From Planctomycetia bacterium (GTDB taxonomy: Bacteria > Planctomycetota > Planctomycetia > Pirellulales > UBA1268): DNA of 5,541 nucleotides. The notes beneath the pieces were generated by a model. The model made no database searches. It was not told where the DNA came from and saw nothing but the letters and a program-made list of their open reading frames with translations. Shown piece after piece: positions 1-5,398 of the stretch. Within the stretch, counting starts at the first letter, position 1, and each line of letters begins with the position of its first letter. Location of the stretch: contig RFPF01000209.1 in the NCBI GenBank assembly GCA_009926295.1, positions 1-5,541 of the forward strand, written 5' to 3'. Position numbers and translations under genes: made by a program.

Positions 1-111
1 CCGAAGTACTGCTCGATGAAGATCACGCAGGACATCCGCGACATGGCGGCCGCCATGCCTACCGAGCCCGCCGGCACGGCGGAGGAGCCCGTCACGATCC
101 AGCTCCGCTAG
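1..111 (+). CDS. thiC: Phosphomethylpyrimidine synthase ThiC, C-terminal end (partial)
   Basis: Only the last 36 codons and the TAG stop are present; the gene begins before the window. The frame opens with PKYCSMKITQDIRDMA, which matches the very conserved C-terminal end of ThiC, where the cluster-binding motif C-x2-C-x4-C reads CxMCGPK(F/Y)CSMKITQ. Residue 4 here is the third cysteine of that motif; the other two lie upstream of the window. ThiC is a cytoplasmic radical-SAM enzyme that rearranges aminoimidazole ribotide into the hydroxymethylpyrimidine phosphate of thiamine. After the conserved part comes a short, variable tail of about 18 residues rich in Ala, Pro and Glu. The stop codon lies two bases from the stop of the convergent acyltransferase gene, so no dedicated terminator fits between them. 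The family call is firm despite the short fragment. Confidence 0.93.
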   Translation, partial: PKYCSMKITQDIRDMAAAMPTEPAGTAEEPVTIQLR

Positions 112-113
112 CT

Positions 114-1745
114 TCAGGAAAGCCGCGGATTGGTCTGGCCCTCCGGGGCCCGCGGGCCGTTGAGCAGCCATCCGATCGGCGTGAAACGCACGCACCAGCG
201 GTACGTCGCGAGCAGGAGCACCAGCGTGGCGGCCACGACGGCCGCAAACTTCGCGGCTGCCGGCCACGGCAGATCGACGAGGAGCGTCTGGGCGAGGATG
301 ACCACGGGCACGTGGGCGAGATACATCCAGAAGGCCGCGTCGGCGAGCCAGCGGATGGGCGGCGAAGGCCTCGAGAAAACGCTGTGGAAGAGGCCGATCA
401 GGCCGAGCGACATCGCCCACGCATAGGCCGGCTGTAGCGTCGCCGCGAGCGATGCGGTGCCCAGCGTGGCGAGGCCGACGGGAAAGAGAATCACCAACGC
501 GAGCGGGAGCGTCGCGCGCCAGTGCCGGCCGAGGGCGGTCGCCGTGCCCTCGGCGGCGAACGTCGCGGCCCCGAACCAGAAGAAGCACCAGTAGAACAGG
601 AGCAGGTGCGGCATCGGGAGCAGGCCGATCGCCGTGTCCGGGCCGTAGGGGAACGACATGAATGCGTAGGGCACGCAGCTGGCCGGCACGAGCCACCACC
701 GCAGGCGGCCCGTCGGGGCGACGTGGACGATCTCGGCGAGGGCCAGCGACGCCACCAGCCAGCAGAGATACCAGAGGAACCAGAGGTGGTCGAACAGGTC
801 GGTCATGAACAGGTGCCACGAGCGGCCGAACAGGTCGACCCGCAGCGCGGGCGACGAAATCCAGGCTCGATACCCGGCCGTCAATGCGGCTCGCGCAGAA
901 CGCCTCGCGGTCGCCGTGCGGGCGGCCAGCAGCATGCTCACCTGCGCACGGCCGCTCGTGAGGTCTCGTACATCCCGCTCGGGCGTTCCGAGGAACCGTC
1001 CTGCGAGGACGGCCAGGTCGGGCGGATAGTCCATCGCGTCGAGCGGCGTCTTGCCGGCCGAGTTCCTGGCCACGGGATCCGCCCCGTGGGCGAGCAGCAG
1101 TTCGGCGACCTCGGCGGTGCCCATGAACGCGGCGCCGTGCAGCGGCGTGCTGCCGTCCCTGTTTCGCTCGTCCACCGCCGCGCCGGCTGCGAGCAGGGAT
1201 CTGACGATCCCGGCGTCCCCGCGCATCGCCGCGTATCCCAGGGGCGTGACACCCGAGACAGGATCCACGGCCGATGCACTGGATCCCGCAGCCAGCGCGC
1301 TCGCGACGGCGTTCCCGTCACCGGCCAAAATCCCGCCGATGAGCGGGCTCCGGCTGCCCACGGAGGCCGTGCCTCGCTGGATGGCCAACGAGATCACGGC
1401 CCAATCGAGCGGCAGGATCGTGGCCATCGCCGCGGCCAACGGCAGGAGGATTCGCAGCGTCCTCTGGGCGAGCAGGCCGCGAACCCCGCTGCGGCGCAGG
1501 ACGAGCATCGTGAAAAATCCGCTCAGCAGGAAGAAGAGCGGCATCCGGAAGCCGTGGATCGCGGCGAACAGGATGCCGAACAGCCGTGCCTGCCGTGGAT
1601 CCTGCACCGGCCACGGAATCGGGAAGTAGGCGAGGCTCGCGTGCACGACGATACCGAGCAGCATGGCGAAACTGCGCAGGGCGTCGAGGTCTCCGCGACG
1701 CCCGCTTGGGATCGGCATGACGGCCGCAGGAGGCGTGGTATTCAT
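114..1745 (-). CDS. Acyltransferase-3 / OpgC-like membrane protein with inserted ankyrin repeats
   Basis: This 543-residue protein has about ten hydrophobic segments (roughly 22-42, 54-80, 97-119, 318-340, 347-366, 377-398, 408-428, 432-455, 463-488, 496-519). The N-terminus has the acyltransferase-3 hallmark DALRS...VVHAS, with Arg24 and His35 spaced as the R-x10-H motif. It is followed by FRMPLFFLLSGFF (66-78) and, later, DHLWFLWYL (319-327), both typical of the OpgC/MdoC-like branch. That family moves acyl groups onto glycans or lipids at the membrane; the substrate here is unknown. Residues about 134-240 are ankyrin repeats that split segments 3 and 4 of the acyltransferase fold. The gene is last in the minus-strand run, 7 bases after the ABA4-like stop. 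No clear ribosome binding site precedes Met1, and Met10 is an alternative start. The family is well supported; the reaction is not. Confidence 0.88.
   Translation of the reverse strand: MNTTPPAAVMPIPSGRRGDLDALRSFAMLLGIVVHASLAYFPIPWPVQDPRQARLFGILFAAIHGFRMPLFFLLSGFFTMLVLRRSGVRGLLAQRTLRILLPLAAAMATILPLDWAVISLAIQRGTASVGSRSPLIGGILAGDGNAVASALAAGSSASAVDPVSGVTPLGYAAMRGDAGIVRSLLAAGAAVDERNRDGSTPLHGAAFMGTAEVAELLLAHGADPVARNSAGKTPLDAMDYPPDLAVLAGRFLGTPERDVRDLTSGRAQVSMLLAARTATARRSARAALTAGYRAWISSPALRVDLFGRSWHLFMTDLFDHLWFLWYLCWLVASLALAEIVHVAPTGRLRWWLVPASCVPYAFMSFPYGPDTAIGLLPMPHLLLFYWCFFWFGAATFAAEGTATALGRHWRATLPLALVILFPVGLATLGTASLAATLQPAYAWAMSLGLIGLFHSVFSRPSPPIRWLADAAFWMYLAHVPVVILAQTLLVDLPWPAAAKFAAVVAATLVLLLATYRWCVRFTPIGWLLNGPRAPEGQTNPRLS
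1026..1346 (-). other. Ankyrin-repeat block inside the acyltransferase
   Basis: Residues about 134-240 of the acyltransferase hold two good ankyrin repeats, a degenerate one before them and a partial one after. Repeat A spans about 164-196 (GVTPLGYAAMRGD, then LLAAGAAVDERN). Repeat B spans about 197-229 and is near consensus (DGSTPLHGAAFMGTAEV, then LLLAHGADPVARN). The partial cap starts at 230 (AGKTPLDAMDY), and the weak leading unit at 134-163 lacks the TPLH core. The reading frame is continuous on both sides and the base composition matches the flanks, so this is a real domain insertion and not an assembly or frameshift artefact. Ankyrin repeats normally bind proteins, so a partner-sensing or tethering role is plausible but unproven. 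Confidence 0.88.
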
Positions 1746-1752
1746 CCGATCA

Positions 1753-2223
1753 CTACGGCGCCGGCATGGGTCGTCCAGTCGCTCGCTCGGCCGGTGGTAC
1801 CGTCGCGCGACCGACGAGGTGGACGAGAAACCCGACCGGGCCGGCGAGGAACGTCAGCACGAGGGCGAGCGTGCGGATCGGCCAGGGGATGGCGAGACGG
1901 ATCGCGTCGCGGGCGATCCACGCCCCCACCACCATGTCGAACACGAGGTAGTGCGTCCACGCCGCGGCGAACACCCAGTCGTCTGCAAACACGCTCCGCA
2001 GGCCCGCGATCGTCATCACGTCGCCCGGCGGCGGGCCGTCGGCGGAGAGCTTCCAGCCGATGACCGCCGCATAGCAGGCCGCGAGCAGCCCGGGCACGAC
2101 AAGCGCGCAGAGCACGTACGATACGAACCGCCGGCCAGGGAATGCCACGAGCGCGATCCAGGCGATGAGCGCGGCCGTGTTCGTCGCCTTGAAGAACGTC
2201 TCGGGCGTGAGGAGGCCGTTCAC
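1753..2223 (-). CDS. ABA4-like (DUF4281) integral membrane protein
   Basis: The product is a 156-residue hydrophobic protein with four predicted membrane segments (about 9-28, 33-55, 83-103, 115-137). It resembles the ABA4-like/DUF4281 family. The pattern W89-x-H91-Y...F95-D96...G100-x-W102-I-x-R105-D106 in segment 3 and GPVGF (128-132) in segment 4 are what that family conserves, and the length is usual. In plants ABA4 is needed for neoxanthin formation in chloroplasts; the role of bacterial homologues is not established. The start is a GTG that overlaps the cysS stop as GTGA, with GGAG at 2230-2233 six bases upstream, so translation is probably coupled to cysS. The C-terminal 18 residues are polar and Pro/Arg-rich. 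The call rests on recognised motifs, without a profile search. Confidence 0.78.
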   Translation of the reverse strand: MNGLLTPETFFKATNTAALIAWIALVAFPGRRFVSYVLCALVVPGLLAACYAAVIGWKLSADGPPPGDVMTIAGLRSVFADDWVFAAAWTHYLVFDMVVGAWIARDAIRLAIPWPIRTLALVLTFLAGPVGFLVHLVGRATVPPAERATGRPMPAP

Positions 2224-3779
2224 TTCCGGCTCCAGCCGGTGCCGTCGGGACGGTCTTCGAGGACGATGCCCGCCTCCGTGAGTTTGTTGCGCACGAGGTC
2301 GGCCGTCGCGAAATCCTTCGCCTTGCGGGCATTGGCCCGGATCTCGATCACGAGATCCATGAGCTTGCCCACGAGCGACTCGTCGGCACCGCCGGACTGC
2401 GTCCGGGGCTCCTCGAGGAAGAGGCCGAGGACCCCGGTGAGTTCGCGGAGCACGAGCATCATCGCGTCGAGCGTGGCGAGTTCGGCCGCCGGCTTCTTCG
2501 CCTCGAGCGAGTGCTGGTCGATGAACTTGTTGGCGACGCGCACGAAGTCGAAGAGCGTCGCGATCGCGATCGCGGTGTTGAAGTCGTCGTCCATCGCCGC
2601 GAGAAATTTTCCACGCAGCGTTGATGCGTCGTCGCCGGCGGCGGCCACGGCCGCGTCGCCGACGGCGCGATTCCGGAAGGGGAGGGTGAAGAACGATTTT
2701 CCGCTCACCCTCTGGAAGCGGGCGAAGAGCCGCTCGAACGCCTCCATCGCCCGGGCGCTCTCGCCCAGCGGCTCCTCGCCGAAGTGGATCGGGCTGCGGT
2801 AATGGGTGGAAACGAGGAGCATCCGGATCGCTTCCGGACGGTGGCGGGCGAGCAGGTTCTTGAAAGGCTCGGCCCCGGTCGACTTCGAGATCTTCGTCGC
2901 CGCCTGTGCCGCCGCATCGTCACTGGCCGCGCCTGCCTCACCCCGAGGTCGGCCGCCCACCTTGCCCGCGGCGCCCGCCGCCTGCATCAGGCCGTTGTGC
3001 ATCCAGAAGGTGGCCATCGGGCGGTCGTGGAGCGACTCGCTCTGGGCGATCTCGTTTTCGTGGTGTGGAAACACGAGGTCGAGCCCGCCGCCGTGGATGT
3101 CGAAGTGCGGCCCGAGAATCGCCTTGCTCATCGCCGAGCACTCGATGTGCCAGCCCGGCCGGCCGGCGCCCCACGGGCTTTCCCAGGAGGGCTCGCCCGG
3201 CTTCGCCTTCTTCCAGAGCGCGAAGTCGGCCGCCGACCGCTTCCTCTCCGCCGTCGAGCCGCCCTCGCCCTGCGTCTGCTCGACCGAGCGGTTGGTGAGC
3301 TTGCCGTAGTCGGCGTCTTTCGTGACGTCGAAATAGACGTCGCCGTCGCTGGCATATGCACAGCCCTTGGCGATCAAACCCTCGATGAAGGCGATGATCG
3401 TGCCGATGTGTTCCGTGGCCTTCGGCATCTCGTCGATGCCGGTGACGCCGAGGACGGCCAGATTCGCCAGATAGTCGGCCGTCATCTCCTCTGCCAGCTT
3501 CGCCATCGTCGTGCCGCGGGCCGTGCTCTCGGCGATGATCTTGTCGTCGACGTCGGTGATGTTGACGACCCAGGTGACCTTCCAGCCGGAGTATTCGAGA
3601 TGACGCTTCACGGTGTCGAAGATCACCGGGCCGACCATGTGGCCGATATGGCTCGGCTTGTAGACCGTGGGCCCGCAGAGATACATCCCCACGTGGCCGG
3701 GCTGCACCGTCTCGAGCGGCGCCTTCTTCTTCGAGAGCGTGCTGTAGACCTCGATCCGCGGAAGAGCCGTCGCCGTCAT
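2220..3779 (-). CDS. cysS: Cysteinyl-tRNA synthetase
   Basis: This 519-residue class I aminoacyl-tRNA synthetase attaches cysteine to tRNA-Cys in the cytoplasm. The HIGH motif is H44-I-G-H47 within CGPTVYKPSHIGHMVGP, and the KMSKS loop is K296-I-S-K-S300. The expected zinc ligands that select cysteine are C35, C214 (GWHIECSAMS), H239 and E243 (FPHHENE). The DALR-type helical domain follows (about 340-480), and the end DRPDGTGWSRK matches the usual C-terminus. The ATG at 3779 was chosen because GGAGG (3784-3788) precedes it and the family N-terminus begins here. The same frame stays open to 4010, but those 77 extra residues are Arg/Gly-rich and overlap ispF. Unusual for the family, an Ala/Gly-rich insert of about 30 residues (266-295) lies directly before KISKS. 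The family call is very secure. Confidence 0.98.
   Translation of the reverse strand: MTATALPRIEVYSTLSKKKAPLETVQPGHVGMYLCGPTVYKPSHIGHMVGPVIFDTVKRHLEYSGWKVTWVVNITDVDDKIIAESTARGTTMAKLAEEMTADYLANLAVLGVTGIDEMPKATEHIGTIIAFIEGLIAKGCAYASDGDVYFDVTKDADYGKLTNRSVEQTQGEGGSTAERKRSAADFALWKKAKPGEPSWESPWGAGRPGWHIECSAMSKAILGPHFDIHGGGLDLVFPHHENEIAQSESLHDRPMATFWMHNGLMQAAGAAGKVGGRPRGEAGAASDDAAAQAATKISKSTGAEPFKNLLARHRPEAIRMLLVSTHYRSPIHFGEEPLGESARAMEAFERLFARFQRVSGKSFFTLPFRNRAVGDAAVAAAGDDASTLRGKFLAAMDDDFNTAIAIATLFDFVRVANKFIDQHSLEAKKPAAELATLDAMMLVLRELTGVLGLFLEEPRTQSGGADESLVGKLMDLVIEIRANARKAKDFATADLVRNKLTEAGIVLEDRPDGTGWSRK
2895..2984 (-). other. Ala/Gly-rich insert before the KISKS loop of CysS
   Basis: Residues about 266-295 of CysS lie between HNGLM and the catalytic KISKS loop. 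E. coli-type enzymes have only a few residues there (HNGMVMVDREKMSKS-like). The insert is rich in Ala, Gly, Asp and Glu with scattered Lys/Arg (for example GKVGGRPRGEAG) and looks flexible. The frame continues intact and both catalytic motifs are kept, so the enzyme should be active. From memory, similar inserts occur in planctomycete CysS proteins, which would make it a lineage marker; this was not checked. Confidence 0.7.
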
Positions 3780-3811
3780 CTCGCCTCCGTTCCCGTCGCC
3801 GGTCCGATCAT
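3776..3811 (-). other. Possible 11-codon upstream ORF overlapping the cysS start
   Basis: In the 41-base gap between ispF and cysS an ATG at 3811 opens an 11-codon frame (MIGPATGTEAR) whose TGA overlaps the cysS ATG as ATGA. It begins 9 bases after the ispF stop and has GGGGCGAG directly before it, too close for an ideal Shine-Dalgarno. It contains no cysteine codons, so it is not a classical cysteine attenuator leader. If translated it could pass ribosomes from ispF to cysS, but chance explains so short a frame equally well. Confidence 0.2.
3784..3788 (-). promoter_or_regulatory. Ribosome binding site of cysS
   Basis: The minus strand reads GGAGG followed by CGAG and then ATG at 3779, a four-base spacer. 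This site decides the cysS start in favour of 3779 over the longer open frame that reaches back into ispF. Confidence 0.7.
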
Positions 3812-3820
3812 CTCGCCCCG

Positions 3821-4297
3821 TCACGTCCGCTCCAGCAGCACCACGCATTCGGCGCCGATCGCGAGTTCCTCGCCGATCGGCCCGACGTGCTCGCCCGTCT
3901 TGGCCTTGAGCCAAACGGCCGCCGCGTCGAGGCCCAGGATCGCGGCGATCCGATCCCGGATGTGCTGCCGATGCGGGAGGATTTTGGGCCGCTGGGCGAA
4001 AATCACGCAATCCAGGTTCACGACCCTCCAGCCGGCGGTGGCGACCCGAGCGTGGGCGGCCCGCAGCATGTCGGCCGAGTCGCGGCCCTCGTTGGCGGGG
4101 TCGCTGTCCGGAAACATCTCGCCGATGTCTCCGAGCGCGGCGGCGCCGAGCAGTGCGTCGGTGATCGCATGGAGGAGCACGTCGGCGTCGCTGTGGCCGA
4201 TCGCCGTCTTGTCGTGCGGGATCGCGATGCCGCCGATCCGGAGGGCGTCGCCGGCGCCGAGGCGGTGCGTGTCGTGTCCGAGTCCGATGCGGAACAT
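3821..4297 (-). CDS. ispF: 2-C-methyl-D-erythritol 2,4-cyclodiphosphate synthase
   Basis: This 158-residue enzyme of the MEP isoprenoid pathway cyclises CDP-methylerythritol 2-phosphate to methylerythritol 2,4-cyclodiphosphate with release of CMP. It works as a cytoplasmic homotrimer. The metal ligands D9 and H11 (GHDTHRL) and H43 (HSDADVLLHAITDALLGA, 35-52) are present, as are the GDIGEMFPDSDP stretch (57-68) and the nucleotide-side KAKTGE (131-136). Length is normal for the family. The ATG at 4297 has GGGAG (4305-4309) seven bases upstream. The frame stays open far upstream, but that part is antisense to the ABC gene. It is the first gene of the minus-strand run, 41 bases ahead of cysS. Unusually, the cavity motif G-R-x-E-G-I reads G142-E-E-L-A-I, so the Arg and Glu at the E. 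coli R142 and E144 positions are absent. Confidence 0.97.
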   Translation of the reverse strand: MFRIGLGHDTHRLGAGDALRIGGIAIPHDKTAIGHSDADVLLHAITDALLGAAALGDIGEMFPDSDPANEGRDSADMLRAAHARVATAGWRVVNLDCVIFAQRPKILPHRQHIRDRIAAILGLDAAAVWLKAKTGEHVGPIGEELAIGAECVVLLERT

Positions 4298-4304
4298 GCC
4301 GGGT

Positions 4305-4309
4305 CTCCC
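4305..4309 (-). promoter_or_regulatory. Ribosome binding site of ispF
   Basis: The minus strand reads GGGAG, seven bases before the ATG at 4297. It supports this start over longer readings of the same frame. The site directly abuts the GC-rich hairpin at 4310-4330, so folding of the leader could affect access to it. Confidence 0.6.
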
Positions 4310-4330
4310 GCGGCCCCGGGAAGGGGCCGC
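4310..4330. repeat. Perfect 8-bp inverted repeat between divergent ispF and ABC genes
   Basis: GCGGCCCC (4310-4317) and GGGGCCGC (4323-4330) form a perfect inverted repeat around the five-base loop GGGAA. It sits in the 60-base divergent gap. In the ispF direction it would form a very stable hairpin directly upstream of the Shine-Dalgarno if transcription starts before it. It could equally be a protein-binding operator or chance in GC-rich DNA. No T-tract follows on either strand, so it is not a standard terminator. Confidence 0.5.
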
Positions 4331-4345
4331 CCGACCGTTTTCCCC

Positions 4346-4351
4346 TATACT
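4346..4351 (+). promoter_or_regulatory. Candidate -10 box (TATACT) of the ABC transporter operon
   Basis: TATACT is a five-of-six match to the sigma-70 -10 consensus TATAAT, in the only AT-containing patch of an otherwise GC-rich gap. Six bases separate it from the ATG at 4358, so the expected transcription start falls on or beside the start codon. No convincing -35 hexamer is seen 16-18 bases upstream, and no Shine-Dalgarno fits in between. Together this suggests a leaderless mRNA. Confidence 0.5.
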
Positions 4352-4357
4352 CGCCGC

Positions 4358-5398
4358 ATGCACAACTCCAGTGGAGAGCCGTCGCCGGGGGCCGTCATCG
4401 AGGTCGACGGCCTCGCCAAGAGCTACCGGGTGTTCGACAAGCCCGAGGGGCTCGTGGCGAGCGTCCGGAGCCTGTTCCACCGGCCCGGCCGGCTCGTCGA
4501 GGCACTCAAGGGCGTGAGCCTGTCCGTGAGCCGGGGCGAGTTCGTGGCGCTCCTCGGGCCGAACGGCGCCGGCAAGACGACGTTTCTCAAGCTTCTCTCG
4601 GGGATCATCACGCCCACGCGCGGCACCGCCCGCGTGCTCGGCCACGTGCCCTGGGAGCGGGCAGACGACTTCCGCCGACGGTTCGCCCTCGTGATGGGCC
4701 AGCGGAACCAGCTGTGGTGGGACCTGCCGGCGGCCGAGAGCTTCCGCCTCCACCAGGAGATCTACCGCCTCGAACCGGCCAGGTTCGAGCGGACCCGCGA
4801 CGAGCTCGTCGACCTGCTCGGCGTACGAAAGCTCGTGCTCCAGCCGGTCCGCGACCTGTCGCTCGGCGAGCGCATGAAGCTGGAGCTCGTGGCGGCACTC
4901 CTTCACGAGCCGGAGGTGCTGTTTCTCGACGAGCCCACGATCGGCCTCGACGTCGTCGCGCAGCACACGATCCATGAGTTTTTGAGGCACGTGCAGGCCG
5001 AGCGGCGCACGACCGTGATCCTGACCACGCACTACATGAAGGACGTGGCCGCCCTCTGCGAGCGGGTCGTGGTGATCACGCACGGCGACGTCCTCTACGA
5101 CGGCTCGCTCGCCGAGATCGTCGATCGTTTCACGACGCACAAGATCGTGACGCTCGACCTCGACGAGGCGCCCGAGCCGGGCCACATGGAGAGGTTCGGT
5201 TTTCCCTGCGAGATCCGCGGTCCGCAGGTGGTGCTGCGGATCGACCGCAGCCGGATCGCCGACGTGCTTCCCGAAATCCTCCGTTGCGCGGGCGTCCGCG
5301 ACGTGTCGGTGGAGGACGTGCCGCTCGAGGAGATCGTGGCGGGGCTGTTTCGGACCGGTGCGGAGCGGCCGGCCGAGCCGGCGGGGGCCGAGGCATGA
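4358..5398 (+). CDS. ABC transporter ATP-binding protein (COG4586-like)
   Basis: This 346-residue ATPase powers an ABC-2-type transporter at the cytoplasmic face of the membrane. Visible motifs are Walker A GPNGAGKTT (67-75), Q-loop Q115 (VMGQRNQLWWDLP), signature LSLGER (167-172), Walker B VLFLDEPT (187-194) with catalytic E192, D-loop GLDVVAQ (196-202) and H-loop H225 (TTHYM). The N-terminal YRVFDKPEGL...SLF segment before the core, MGQ-x2-QLWWDLP and DVVAQ are typical of the COG4586 branch, which pairs with two DUF990-type permeases. The C-terminal 85 residues form the small accessory domain plus an Ala/Pro/Glu-rich tail. The ATG at 4358 has no Shine-Dalgarno but follows a TATACT box closely. 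The stop overlaps the permease start as ATGA. Substrate is unknown; export is the usual direction for this architecture. Confidence 0.95.
   Translation: MHNSSGEPSPGAVIEVDGLAKSYRVFDKPEGLVASVRSLFHRPGRLVEALKGVSLSVSRGEFVALLGPNGAGKTTFLKLLSGIITPTRGTARVLGHVPWERADDFRRRFALVMGQRNQLWWDLPAAESFRLHQEIYRLEPARFERTRDELVDLLGVRKLVLQPVRDLSLGERMKLELVAALLHEPEVLFLDEPTIGLDVVAQHTIHEFLRHVQAERRTTVILTTHYMKDVAALCERVVVITHGDVLYDGSLAEIVDRFTTHKIVTLDLDEAPEPGHMERFGFPCEIRGPQVVLRIDRSRIADVLPEILRCAGVRDVSVEDVPLEEIVAGLFRTGAERPAEPAGAEA

Noticed and set aside
147..158. 12-base perfect palindrome GGCCCGCGGGCC near the convergent gene ends, considered as a terminator.
   Set aside because: It has no loop and no T-tract and lies in acyltransferase coding sequence; such GC palindromes arise easily in this composition.
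522..2063. Long plus-strand open frame of 513 codons opposite the acyltransferase and ABA4-like genes.
   Set aside because: It is antisense to two recognisable proteins, its product is Arg/Gln/Glu/Gly-rich without any family motif, and stop-free antisense frames are expected at this GC content.
1663..2802. Plus-strand open frame of 379 codons, including a Ser/Arg-rich stretch opposite the 3' part of cysS.
   Set aside because: No motif is recognisable, and the opposite strand carries continuous conserved coding sequence, so it is a shadow frame.
3780..4010. Longer start for cysS at 4010, adding 77 residues.
   Set aside because: The extension is an Arg/Gly/Asp-rich out-of-frame reading of the ispF 3' end, and the good ribosome site plus family N-terminus place the start at 3779.
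2784..4517. Plus-strand open frame of 577 codons opposite cysS and ispF.
   Set aside because: It lies antisense to two well-identified enzymes and runs out of frame into the ABC ATPase; its composition is low-complexity Arg/Ala/Asp/Val with no domain.
4298..5185. Upstream extension of the ispF frame to 5185 on the minus strand.
   Set aside because: It is antisense to the ABC ATPase. IspF begins with MFRIGLGHDTHRL at 4297, preceded by a ribosome site, and gives the normal family length.
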